A stretch of DNA of 64,000 bases from Ectobius pallidus (lineage: Eukaryota > Arthropoda > Insecta > Blattodea > Ectobiidae): assembly GCA_964059195.1 (NCBI GenBank), contig CAXKWD010000005.1:93509882-93573881 (forward strand). Direction: 5' to 3'. Each line of letters starts with the position of its first letter. The stretch's first letter is position 1. Position numbers and translations under genes: made by a program. Positions 23,226-33,587 of the stretch are shown piece after piece. The notes under the pieces were generated by a model. The model saw only the letters and a program-made list of their open reading frames with translations. It was not told the DNA's origin and did no database searches.

Positions 23226-24194
23226 GCCCTTAAGGAATTACAAAATTATAACGACATAACAGAGAGATCTGAGGCGATCCACACCGACAGCAAAATAACA
23301 CTTGATCTGCTAAATAATAACTCAAAGCACGGTGCTATAATTGAGGAAATAAGAAGGAACTTACGATCCCTAATACAACAAAACTGGAAAATACACTTTC
23401 AATGGGCGAAAGCTCACGCAGAGACTGAAGGAAATGAACTTGCCGACCAGCTGGCCAAACAAGCAACACGCAGCCTTGAACTAGAGCCGATATACGACTT
23501 ACTTCCTCTCAGCACAGTAAGAAGAGATCTACATGAGGAATCGATTAACGCATGGGAAGATGAGTGGGCAACCACTACCAACGTAACAATCACAAAGTCA
23601 TATTTTCCTAATGTCCGAAGCAGATTAAAGTCAAACCTCAAGTTAACGCACAATCTCACAGCAATGATTACAGGTCATGGGAAATTTGGAGAATATTTAC
23701 ACCGGTTCAAGATTTTACAGGATCCAACATGCAGGTGCGGGAGAGATTTGCAGGCTACTGACCACGTTCTTTGGGACTGCGAGTTACTACAATCAGCCAG
23801 AGATGAACTCCGCAGAGAAGTGCTTCAATCGGGTGGACGATGGCCTCCAAACAAAAGCGAACTTGTTATAAAACACTTAAAATGTTTTTCCCAATTTGTA
23901 AATAAGATAGATTTTGAAACTTTACAAAATACTAATTAAGTGATGTAAAAAAAAAAAAAACTGAAAATATGAAATCTAAAATTGTGACTTTTTGAAACTT
24001 TACAAAATAGGCCTACTAATTAAGCGATGTACAAAAAACTGAAAAGATTTTGAAACTTTACAAAATACTAATTAAGTGATGTAAAAAAAACTGAAAATAT
24101 GAAATCTAAGTATTGTGACTGTTCTCATAAGCATGTAGTGTTACATTATGTAATGGAGCATGTAGCTATAAAACCGTGGTGTTAATAAAAAAAA
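23226..24194 (+). pseudogene. 5'-truncated LINE with RNase H domain, inserted in another LINE
   Basis: The open frame 23226-23939 lacks the reverse transcriptase. It begins inside an RNase H domain (HTDSK, then WAKAHAETEGNELADQLAKQ, where the late Asp of the DEDD catalytic set is kept) and continues through a C-terminal knuckle (CRCGRDLQATDHVLWDC) to TAA at 23937-23939. RNase H after the reverse transcriptase is known from I/Loa/R1-related LINEs; I cannot choose among them. The 3' region holds three copies of a block that starts in the last codons (GATTTTGAAACTTTACAAAA), and the element ends in AATAAAAAAAAAA at about 24183-24194. Truncated at the 5' end and certainly inactive. No clear target duplication was found. 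Confidence 0.85.
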
Positions 24195-26140
24195 AAGTAA
24201 GTCTCTGTTCCCCAATTTGTCTTGGTTAACGTTTGGATCTTCAGAGTGACTTTATTCCTGCATTCCGCTAATGTCACTTGTTTGTCAATATCTCTCAAAC
24301 GCTTCTGAACTTTCCGCCACGCATTGCGCCTATTCCTAAATCCCCTCTCAATTATGAACCCCATTCCTATTTCCTCTAATCCCCTACGTAATCTACCCGC
24401 CCATGATACTTGGTCTCTCCAAGCTAACTGTTCTCTGCAACACATCGCCCTAATAAGGGATTGATCTCCATGGAGAATCCGCAAGTAATACTTTACAGCC
24501 TTTATTTTACACTCAATTGAGTCTCTATGGCGTCCAAATTCTCTTAGAACTCCGCAGTTGGCCGTCCCTCTACCCACCCCGGCTATCCCTTTCAGAAAGT
24601 TGCTTTGTACCTGATTAAGTTTTTCCGTTCTCCCCCACCCCCAAATTTCTGCCCCATATGTAATTGTCGATCTAACTACTGCGTTGTACACTGTGTCTAA
24701 CAATTTCAGCGAGACCTCGGGAATCTTGTTACGTATCTTCAGTGTTTCCGTCACTTTCGTAATAGCTCTGTGTTTAGTTATGTATATGTGTTTGTTCCAT
24801 TTGCCATTCATAGCCATTGTTACCCCTAAGTAAACAAAATTTTTCACGTTATTTAATTATTTCCCATCATATGTCCATCTTTCGCTTTTCCCGTAAACAC
24901 TCCCGTTCTTAAATGTCATAGTTTTAGTTTTTTCGGCATTTACCACCATCCCCCATTCCCTGGCATACACTTGTAAGTTGTCTAAACTTGTCTGTAGTCC
25001 CTCGACCGATCTTGAGCACAGTGTCAGATCGTCCGCGTAGAGCAATGCTGGAATCTTTACCTCCCCCACCACCGGAGCGTCAGTATTGACCCTTGAAATG
25101 GCATCCGTTACATCATCGATGAACAGGTTGAACAGTAAGGGGGATAATATGCAACCCTGCTTCACCCCTTTATAGCTGGTGACGCTATCCGAAATTCTAT
25201 CTTTGTCGTACTTAATACAAAATTCCATATTATCATACACACCCTGAAGAGCCTTAATCATCCTACCCGACATCCCTTTCATCCATAATTTGTACCATAA
25301 TGCTTCCCTCTCCACGGTATCGAATGCTTTCCGAAAGTCCACGAAAGCGCAGTGAAGTTTCCCTCCCTTATTTGCCAGTTGTTTTTGTCTTAGCGTGTCC
25401 AGAATGAATATACTGTCTACAGTGCTACGCCCTCCCATAAACCCCATCTGAAATTTAGAAATTTTGTCATGTCTTGCCACCCACCTCTTTATTCTCTCGC
25501 ATAGGATTTTACAATAAATTTTGCCCATAATAGGAAGTAAAGCCACACCTCTGTAAGAGTCCGGAGATCCAACCGCGCCTTTGTTTTTATAGATAGGGTG
25601 AATGATTGATTTTGCCCAGAAGTGCGGATATTTCCCATTCATAAATAATTCATTGAATATACTTAGCATCATCTGTAGAAATGTCTCATTTTTGGTGGCC
25701 GCCTTGAAAATTTCTGATGGTAGACCATCCCATCCCGGTGCTTTGTTATTCTTCAAGGAGGAAACAGCTTTTTTAATCTCTTCCCTTAAAATTTCCCCAT
25801 CCAGTTCAGGTACGCTGGGAATCCATGTTAATTCTTCTGGCCCCACAACTAAACCCTCCCAAGCCTCTCCCTGCCCAAAAATGTCCCTAAAATGATCCCT
25901 CCATGCGTCTGCTGATATTTCATTCTTTATCCATCCCCTCCCCCGTAATTTTTTAATACTACCCCATATCTCTGACATATCCCCATTCTCTACTACTCTC
26001 CTCAGTTCTTCTGCTTTCTTAAGTTGCCAGTTAAACTTTTTGAGTTGTGTGACTTCTTTGTAGTTTTTCCTCAACTGCACATATTCTGATCTATGGAACG
26101 ATTTCTTTAAGCACTTGCGTTTTAAAGACTCGCTTAGGTA
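24195..26140 (-). pseudogene. 5' part of an interrupted LINE: reverse transcriptase
   Basis: The minus-strand frame is open from about 26140 to 24857 and continues in the same frame beyond a single TAA (24857-24859) to the insertion point. Reverse transcriptase landmarks appear in order: NNKAPGWDGLPSE, PIYKNKGAVGSPDSYRGVAL, GFMGGRSTVDSI, FVDFRKAFDTV, GVKQGCILSPLLFNLFIDD, the catalytic ALLYADDLTL, and then the thumb and connection region starting YLGVTM. There is no endonuclease domain, so the 5' end is truncated within the region before the fingers. The catalytic YADD is intact and apart from the one nonsense codon the frame is well preserved, suggesting a fairly young copy. The C-terminal knuckle is found at 22565-23225. 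Clade not assigned. Confidence 0.92.
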
Positions 26141-26557
26141 CTAATAAATAATGGCCAAATAGAAACTTTACGCTCCATTACAGAAACTACATATTAAATA
26201 ATAAAAATAACGACATTTTATAAAAAATAACAAAGTAAGTTCTACAAAAGCTTATAAAATAAAGTATTAATAAAGAAATGCCGGGAATTATGTACACGAA
26301 CAGGCCTATGTACGTTATTTTACGTTATTTTAAGAGAATTTAAAAAAAGCAATTTAATTATTAAGACTTCCTTTCTCAACTTTTGTGGGAGTTAGAAAGT
26401 TAGAAGCCAGTGACACTTCTGTATAGATAAGTTCTTGTGTGTGAAGATTACCACACAGGGCCTTCTTCCCCGTTCATCAATATCACGAAAAAATCTTATG
26501 TGAAACTCACATAACTTCCTGTGCCCAAATAAAAGTTTTGCCTCTTAGTACAATATA

Positions 26558-26937
26558 CAGAGTGTTGCAAAATTCCACACACAAGCTGCTATGGATTGTA
26601 GAGGAGACCAAAATAAACTTTTTTGTTATAAGTTATAACCATAGGCCGGAAACCAATAGGTACGTCAGTAGTTACCTTCGAAGACAGACATCGTTGAGTA
26701 GAAACAAGCAGCATTACGTCGTTGCAGATAATGTATTGAAGCACGTTTGAACAATATTTGTAAATAACCCAGTTCAAATGGTCACATACCTTCATTGTCT
26801 GTCAGCAATGTTTCCATTCGAAGGTGACTATTGCTGTAACTATTTGTTTTTGGCCTATGGTTACATAACAAAACACCTTTGTTTTGGTGTCCTCTACAAT
26901 CCATAGCAATTTGTGTATGGAATTTTGCATCACCCTG
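26558..26937. mobile_element. MITE with long inverted ends and TA duplication
   Basis: Ends of over 90 bases are inverted: left CAGAGTGTTGCAAAATTCCA and right inverted CAGGGTGATGCAAAATTCCA, both followed by TGCTATGGATTGTAGAGGA and AACCATAGGCC. TA flanks the element (26556-26557 and 26938-26939). No transposase. The CAGGGTG start resembles mariner-like ends. Confidence 0.85.
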
Positions 26938-27173
26938 TATTTTGTATGACATTCTCTTCATATAAATTGGTCATAACAATGAAGATAATGTCGTTACCAC
27001 ATCACACCGCATCCCCGAAGGATACATAACAAAATAAAATCTGATTAATGCTCTGTCGTAACTTTCCTTACTTTAAGTATCGCCAATACATTTTTCTCAC
27101 TTCACATTCCGATATAGAACAAGAGGCCATATTGCAAAGAGCGCGTATTCGGAGTGGTTTGGCTTATAACTAC

Positions 27174-27435
27174 CCTTCACAGAGAGTTTTTTTTAATGAA
27201 AAATGTTTGGAATAAAAATTTTACCTCATAGTATAAGAACCCCCTGTATAAAATTTAAACAAAATTGTAAGAGCTGTTTTCGAGAAAATCGCGCCAAACG
27301 AAATTTCCTTCCCTTAAAAATAACAGCAAGTCGTCTCCAATCTTCGTGTCACATCTCCAGAGGGCACCTAGCCCAAATTCAAAATTTTGTTTTCATACTA
27401 TTTTCCGTTACAGAGGCCGTAATGCAAAGAGCGCG
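27174..27435 (+). repeat. Interspersed repeat family E, copy 1
   Basis: Related, in inverted orientation, to 34815-35050. Matching blocks: TACCCTTC, ATAGTATRAG, AAATTTAAA, CTGTTTTCGAGAAA/CTGTTTTCTAGGAA, AGTCGTCTC, CTTCGTGTCA, ATCTCC. It abuts the nested inverted repeat that begins near 27440 and could belong to it. Confidence 0.5.
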
Positions 27436-27439
27436 TAGG

Positions 27440-30390
27440 CCTAAGCCTATTCCGAGTAAGTTGCTACTCTTCAGAGATTTTTTCGAAAAAATGTTTCAAA
27501 TGAAAGTTTTAGCTCTTGGTATAGTAGTCCAGTCATTTGGTAGTTTTACCTGGAAAGTTTTCCGGGAGTTTTGAAAATTTGTGATTTCATAGATTTAGAC
27601 GTGCTCTTTTCGAATTTTTACTTTGCTACCTCGTATCTTTGCCGCTCGCGCCGCCATATTGGAAAAATGGCGCGCAAAAACAGTTTTTTCATAATATCTC
27701 CTTTCCGTCTCATTTTACGATGAAAATAGTTATGTAATATATTAAACTAGAGAAAATTTCCTATAATTTATGTAGTTACGATTTTTTTGTAAAATGGATA
27801 GTTTCAGCGTACGAGCGCCGCGAAGTCTACTCCGACACGCGTTTTGGCCAAAGCCACGGAAGATGCGGATACGCCACTACCTGCATCATTTTCCGGTAAA
27901 GCATTTAATGAGCGATTTTAACTAAATAAGGTCTCCTGATTTCAAAAATGTCATTATTTTTGTTGTTTCACATCTAGTTTTCGTGTTTGCTGTTATGGCG
28001 GACGCAATTTTAAGGTCTGTGTAGACTTTTTCGGGGCTTATAGTAGCTAAACGGCAAGTCGTATAAAAAAAACCTGTTGCAGAAGCAGTAACGGATTTTT
28101 AGAAATCTACAAGTTTGGTCTTATGACTTTTTGACGTATCTTCATCGTTTATCCCTTAGATTGAGTTAGATTTTTTTTAATTTAAATAAATTCTGTATAT
28201 TTTTCTCACATTATGTAATATTGGCACACATAGTATGAAAGATAGAATCATAGGCCTACAATTTGGTAGGAATTTGGGCACATAAGCGTGCTAAATTTGG
28301 TGTTTCTAGCTGCCCCATAAGTATAGAAAAACTTGCTGGATAGCCGTGACATCATTCACATCTACGACAGTCTAATCTTCCACTTATTAACATTGATGTT
28401 TATTCACTTCCAGATGAGCTAGAAACTTGAAATTTGGCTAACTTACAGATTTTAATTTATTAAAATACATGTTCAAAACCGTTCACCTCGATCAATGTAA
28501 TAAGATAAATAAGATACCATTTGCTCAACTAAAATATATTTTATAGATTTTAGCTTAACTTATAACCAATGTAAAAATTCCCAAATGTTCAAATCCTTAA
28601 TATTTCCCCCTCCAAACAAACTTAGATTTTTTTGTCACTGAGCATTTGTACGGCATCAGATGATTTGGCAAAAATAAATTTATTTGGCCTGCACTCACAA
28701 AAAGTACTGGAATACATACGTCTTGGACTGTTTGAAAATATTATTTGATTTTTCCCCGAAAACTATTATCAAAATTATCCAAATTTTTAAGTATTCTTTA
28801 ATCCTGTAAGTTAGTCTAAGCAATAACTTATATCTCTCGTTGTGAAGTACCTATTGCAAGAAAACATGACATGTTACGTAGAAACGGTCAACGGATTCAT
28901 GTTCAGTGACCCAAAATTGGTTAAGATCTCCTATCACACCACTTACCGCAAAGGAAAAAGTTTCAAAATCCAGCATCAAAGCTGCATACAGTTATTTTAC
29001 TATACAAAATGTCAAAATAATATTTTTCACAAATGTCAATTAACCAGATGCGATAGAGAAAAACGAAATGCATTTTCGAATTTAGCACAGCGAATTTAAT
29101 CAAACACACCTATTTTCGTTTTTACCGCAGAAATTTTCGTATTTTTCCTAGGCTGATATATTAATCAATACGGCAATCAGCATTTCATCTACATTTGATT
29201 CCGTAATAGTTGTCGGCGAAGATGTAGATCTTCTTATTCTTTTGACGGCTCTATCTACGCGTTCAAACATAGCCTATAGGCCTATAATCTCAAACCAGGA
29301 ATAGGAAAAATTTCGCAACGAATATATTCAACTCCATACCACTGCTGAACCTGGTGATAGGTTTGGAACGAATGTTGTCGTGCTACTGCTTCCGTCGGTG
29401 GCAGCGATGCAATATTAAATTAATTTTTATATGCTGATTTTGTGAAGCAAGTATATCTATAGTTGTTTAACGACACCCTTTTCACGGCACTGTAACCATA
29501 CAATGCAAGGAGGAAGCTTCAGCAATGATCTTTGGATCTGCATTTTGGTTTTTGAATACCTGGACAAGCTCGTTTAATTCTGTTTTTTAAAAATACATTA
29601 GCACATTTTATTTTTCTTTGTTTAAAGAGTGCTGAAGTATCACATCCACTGAAGGCGTGCAGAAATAATATTATGTTATCTGCGGCTGTTTTATCTACGA
29701 TACTTTTTGTTGAATATATTCGTTGCGAAATTTTCCCTTTTCCTGGTTTGAGAATATATATATATGTGTGTGTGTGTGTGTCTCTGAACGCGTAGATAGA
29801 GTCGTCAAAAGAATAAGAAGATCTACATCTTTGCCGACAACTATTACGGAATCAAATGTAGATGAAGTGTTGATTGCCGTATTGATTGTTGATTAATAGC
29901 GTATCCGCATCTTCCGTGGCTTTGGCCAAAACGCGTGTCGGAGTAGACTTCGCGGCACTCGTACGCTGAAACTATCCATTTTACAAAACAAATTGTTACG
30001 ACATAAATTATAGGAAATTTTCTCTAGTTTAATTTATTACATAACTATTTTCATCGTAAAATGAGCCGTAAAGGAGATATTGTGAAAAAACATTTTTTGC
30101 GCGCCATTTTTTCAATATGGCGGCGCGAGCGGCAAAGATACGAGGTAGCAAAGTGAAAATTCGAAAAGAGCACGTCGAAATCTATAAAATCACCAATTTT
30201 CAAAACTCCCGGAAAACTTTCCAGGTAACCCCGTTTTTGAGCACCAAATGACTGGACTATAGGCCTAAGCACCCCACATGTGATATTAAAGAAAATCGTT
30301 ACACCAGTTTTCGAGAAAATCGCGAAAAACAACATTTTCTTCATGTAAAGTCCCTTAAAAATAAGATGTAGTTGTCACCCAAATACAAAA
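27440..30390. mobile_element. Large nested inverted-repeat element, superfamily unknown
   Basis: Outer arms of about 450 bases (27440-27880 and 29897-30340) are strongly complementary; shared words include TTGGCCAAAGCCACGGAAG, GATGCGGATACG, CATTTTACGATGAAAATAG and GTCCAGTCATTTGG. Inner arms (about 29152-29325 and 29709-29896) are also complementary (TACGGCAATCA, GATTCCGTAATAGTTGTC, ATATTCGTTGCGAAATTT). On the right, inner and outer arms are directly joined. On the left, 1.27 kb (27881-29151) separates them, so the left arm carries an insertion or the right a deletion. No transposase was recognised. Both outer arms contain stretches that are open in one frame (27203-27574 plus, 30051-30344 minus) only because they are the same repeat. 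Confidence 0.75.
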
Positions 30391-30536
30391 TTCGGTTTTT
30401 ATATAGTACCTCACGCATTCGTCTGTTTTATTTCCATAATTCATTGCTTTAACTTATATCCCGTAATTAATGTCAGCAGTTATATATTTCTAATTATTAT
30501 GTTCACTTGCAATTTTTTTTTTTTACTATAAATATA

Positions 30537-30780
30537 GTCGGCCTGACGTGAGTAGCACAGTGAGTATGTAAGGTTTCTGTACTCAAGGTCGTGGGTTCGA
30601 TCCCGGCCCAGGTCGATGTAATTTTATGTGCGCATGAATGTGACAGGCCCATTTCTGTATATTTACAGGCATGTAAAAGAACTCATGCGGCACAAATTTC
30701 CGGCACACCGGCGACCTAAGTTGCAGTACACCTCCGTCGTTAAATAACCATGCAACTAACTAACTAACTAACTAACTAAT
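30537..30780 (+). mobile_element. tRNA-derived SINE, plus strand
   Basis: The head GTCGGCCTGACGTGAGTAGC with an A-box-like region is followed by the B box GGGTTCGATCCC at about 30594-30605. The body is shared with the minus-strand copy at 10995-11200. The tail is GTTAAATAACCATGC followed by (AACT)n. This copy is more complete than the other. Confidence 0.8.
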
Positions 30781-31950
30781 ATTTGTGAAGTGAGCTTTAA
30801 CAAATTGTTCGATGTTGTGAAACCACTGGTAATGAATATGAACATGTGATAAGTGGTGAAACCAGCAAAGGATTGTGGAATGTAAATGGAAGATGCTATC
30901 TCACATTATCCGTTTACACCCTTCTTATACGAAAGATACTTAAGCTTCACTTCTCCACCTATACCTCGTATGGACTACAGAAAGTAGATACCATCATGAG
31001 TGTAACATCCGTTCATTTTAAAATGTTCCCCCCCCCCCAAAGCGTAGATAACTATAATAACACTATTTTACATCACAGCAAAGACAGTCAAGACTGCGAA
31101 CACTTTATGTCTAAAACTATGTCTAAAACTATGGAAACAGTACCACTTCCCCCTATTTGTAGCAGAATATAAGAATTCTTGTTAATATTCTTGTTGTTAT
31201 TAGTAAAAAGCACTTTCTTAAAAAAACTATTATAATAGACTATAAACAAAAGTAAGTAAATAGATATATATTAAACATTTCGATACTTCAGAACTTCTGG
31301 ACATAAAACAAATAAATGTGAAGCATTAAAAATCTCAGGTCATGTCAACTTAAATGAGAAATAGAATAATGAGTTTTAATTTTAATAAAATTCACGCCAA
31401 TGCTACGTACTTTAAAATCTGTTGGAGCCGAAAAGCATTTCCATAAGAAGAATATATTTATTAAAGAAGCTTGAGAAACTCTGATTTACCATACCAAGAA
31501 AATATTAAAATTATGAGAAGCAGCAACTGCAATAAATAAATCCTCCACTTATTATGCATTGGAAACGGACGGCTACTACTTAATGAATTATTAATTTTTG
31601 TGTAACTTAAGTAAAAATGAATGAAAAATGAATTCAGTAATATTTATGATCTAAGTTTCACTCTGCAAAAATAAGTTAGTCTGATATCTACATCAGCCCA
31701 GACACTTTTATATCAGAGTTAAGTTTGACAACCCGTTTACGCTTAGTCGGGCTGACCTCATCTAGCTCTAACTACAGTAAAAGGATTTTTAAGGACGGGA
31801 CAGCACACGCAAGCAATGGCGTATAGAGGGTAACTATAGTGTGGCAGTAACCATTCTATCGTTCTATCAGTATTTAACAGTATTTAAGAGAATATTAGAA
31901 AATATATTGTAAAAGTTTTGTTATTTAATTAAATATATTTTGCTCTTTAC
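30781..31950. other. AT-rich spacer
   Basis: Contains a C-run (31028-31037) and nothing else recognisable. The 30846-31172 frame crosses the C-run and is not supported. Confidence 0.4.
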
Positions 31951-32268
31951 AGCTTTTTAACAGAACTGTCCTATTTAAAGAATGTGTGTACAGAACATTA
32001 ACAATCACTTAATTATATTAATAATATGAATATACTGTTCATATTTAAATGTTTAGGATGAAAAATCATTTTTATGATGAAGAACATATTGAAATACACA
32101 ATAGACCAAACAATAGTACGAAAAGACACTTTAATAAAATAAGAGAAAAACAAAACAAACCCTACACAATATTAGTCTATATCAGTGGTTCTCAAACTTT
32201 TTAAAAATTCTACCCCTTAGCCACGATCCAAATTTAATGTACCCCAACGACAATTTTTTCCTAAATGG
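31951..32268. repeat. Inverted pair with 36925-37220
   Basis: About 320 bases are complementary to 36925-37220. Shared text includes AACAGAACTGTC, CAATCAC.TAATTATATTAAT, AAAAGACACTT.AATAAAA, CAAAACAAACCCTA and CCTTAGCCACGA. The similarity crosses the left end of the hAT element at 32183, so the two copies descend from a repeat that already contained it. Confidence 0.75.
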
Positions 32269-32529
32269 CAGATTGAAAAATGCAACTACATGCCAAACTG
32301 TCATGAAGGCAGTTTTTAATTCATATAGGAAATGACTTTCAAATATACAGTGTAATTAATAAGGTGTAGTGAAAGGAGATATAAATTTAATAATACGTCA
32401 CAACAAAGTCACCTGAGTGTTTGTATCAGTATCAAAAATTGTGCAATAACAATAATTTATGGAAGTACACTAATGTTGCTAGCCTCAAAATGAAATATAA
32501 GTGATAACTAAGAATGAAAGTTTCCAGTC

Positions 32530-32690
32530 TTACTTCTTGAGATTATGATTCATCCAAGTTTTCAGTGAGATTGCCTGCATGGCTTGACACAGTCTTCTGA
32601 TTTCTAGTTGCCCAGTTAAACGCCTCATCGGAGGTCCAAGTTCAGCTTATTGAGGTACTTGTTTTTCTGTTTTTTAGATACACCATGGAT
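32530..32690 (-). pseudogene. hAT transposase C-terminal end (relic)
   Basis: On the minus strand a frame gives KKQKNKYLNKLNLDL and then, after a one-base shift, RLTGQLEIRRLCQAMQA and a stop at 32530-32532. The pattern (K-N-K...L-N...D-L...L...I..LC..MQA) matches the last segment of ZBED5/FAM200-type domesticated and active hAT proteins as I remember them. It continues the fragment at 33190-33470 across the inserted palindrome. Confidence 0.5.
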
Positions 32691-32768
32691 GATAAATCTC
32701 TATCATATAGATATGTTGTTGAAAATGGTAACTTATCATAAACGAGAATATTATAGGATAAAAATTCC

Positions 32769-32842
32769 TAAGAGACTGGGACTTGAACCCAGGACCTTTG
32801 GCTATTCGCGACAATGCTCTACCAACTCTGAGCTAAGCCGGA
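32769..32842 (-). pseudogene. tRNA-like sequence (left arm)
   Basis: Complement of the right-arm copy with one extra base pair-breaking insertion in the D region and a mismatch in the anticodon stem. B box GGGTTCAAGTCCC intact. It is part of a repeat, so not called as a functional tRNA. Confidence 0.6.
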
Positions 32843-33030
32843 GTTCAATTCACAGCGCCAGATGGAATCTTCCTCCTATGATTGAATGCTCTTAAGGTTC
32901 TACCTCACAAAAATCACCAATTAGTGTGCCTCACAGTACTGCATATGACATAACTCGTCTGTCAGTGAGGTAGAACATTAAGGGCATTCAATCATAGGAG
33001 GAAGATTCCATCTGGCGCTGTGAATTGAAC

Positions 33031-33102
33031 TCCGGCTTAGCTCAGTTCGTAGAGCATTGGCGCGAATAGCCAAAGGTACTGGGTTCAAGTCCCAGTGTCG
33101 GA
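33031..33102 (+). pseudogene. tRNA-like sequence (right arm), folds as a cloverleaf
   Basis: 72 bases fold cleanly. The acceptor TCCGGCT pairs with TGTCGGA (one G-U, one mismatch), the D stem is GCTC/GAGC, the anticodon stem TTGGC/GCCAA with loop GCGAATA, and the T stem CTGGG/CCCAG with loop TTCAAGT. The anticodon position reads GAA but position 33 is C rather than the near-universal U. With the inverted sister copy, this favours a tRNA-derived repeat over a working gene. Confidence 0.65.
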
Positions 33103-33189
33103 GGAATTTTTCTCCTATAATATTCTCATGTAATGTCAAACAAAGACAATAATCTGTGGTTCATGAATACTTACATATATCCATCTTAT

Positions 33190-33470
33190 CATAAACCCTA
33201 AAGCACGGTCAGCGATATAAGGAAACTCGTCCGGTCTCTGCAGTCAGAAGTTTTCAGAAGATGTTTTCTTGAAACTAGATTTGAGGTCTTCATCACAGGG
33301 AAATTCAATAATTTCTGGTTTTTCTATCATTGAAAAGTAGTCTGGCAGCCTGGCGTTTTCCCCTGCAGAGAAAGAGTCTAGCATCCAGAACTCGCTGTCT
33401 AAATTCTCATGAAAATACTCATCAAAGTCTGCAATCTTACCCAGACAATGTACTTTGATGTCTTTCTGTT
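33190..33470 (-). pseudogene. hAT transposase fragment (ZBED5-like region)
   Basis: The minus-strand frame reads DFDEYFHENLDSEFW, later EIIEFPCDEDLKSSF, KKTSSENF, then TGA (33244-33246) where a tryptophan codon is expected, then DEFPYIADRAL. The order 'l.e...D..L...F......FW......YP.i...Al' is characteristic of the region just before the dimerisation end of hAT transposases such as ZBED5. Orientation agrees with the fragment at 32530. Inactive because of the nonsense codon and the downstream insertion. Confidence 0.65.
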
Positions 33471-33587
33471 AAAACATTTCTTTGAAAAATATTTGTTTAA
33501 ACTTGAAAGCTGCTCGTGTACCCCTAAATATCATACACGTACCCCCAGGGGTACATGTGCCACAGTTTGAGAACCATTGGACTATAT

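Larger units (their letters stand above)
32744..33127. mobile_element. Palindromic element with two tRNA-like arms
   Basis: 384 bases form two complementary arms of about 170 bases around a short centre near 32925. Each arm starts GAGAATATTATAGGA and contains a full tRNA-like sequence (33031-33102 plus; 32769-32842 minus), then AATTGAACTCC/CAGCGCCAGATGGAATCTTC and CCTATGATTGAATGC. One arm-like relic lies at 55608-55725. It sits inside the transposase remnant of the hAT element, so it inserted later. No transposase frame; the element class is unknown to me. Confidence 0.8.
32183..33579 (-). mobile_element. Decayed hAT transposon (ZBED/Buster-like)
   Basis: The ends CAGTGGTTCTCAAACTTTTT (left) and CAATGGTTCTCAAACTGTG (right, inverted) are typical hAT termini. 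GTCTATAT (32175-32182) and GACTATAT (33580-33587) form an 8-bp duplication with one mismatch. The minus strand retains C-terminal transposase fragments (see 33190 and 32530), interrupted by a tRNA-like palindrome at 32744-33127. Confidence 0.8.

Noticed and set aside
27203..30344. 123- and 97-residue frames at 27203 and 30051
   Set aside because: They lie in or beside arms of the nested inverted repeat and share no protein motif.
32650..32895. 81-residue frame across 32650-32895
   Set aside because: It translates the left arm of the tRNA-like palindrome.
33031..33102. Functional tRNA-Phe gene
   Set aside because: C at position 33, an inverted sister copy and a relic elsewhere favour a repeat.
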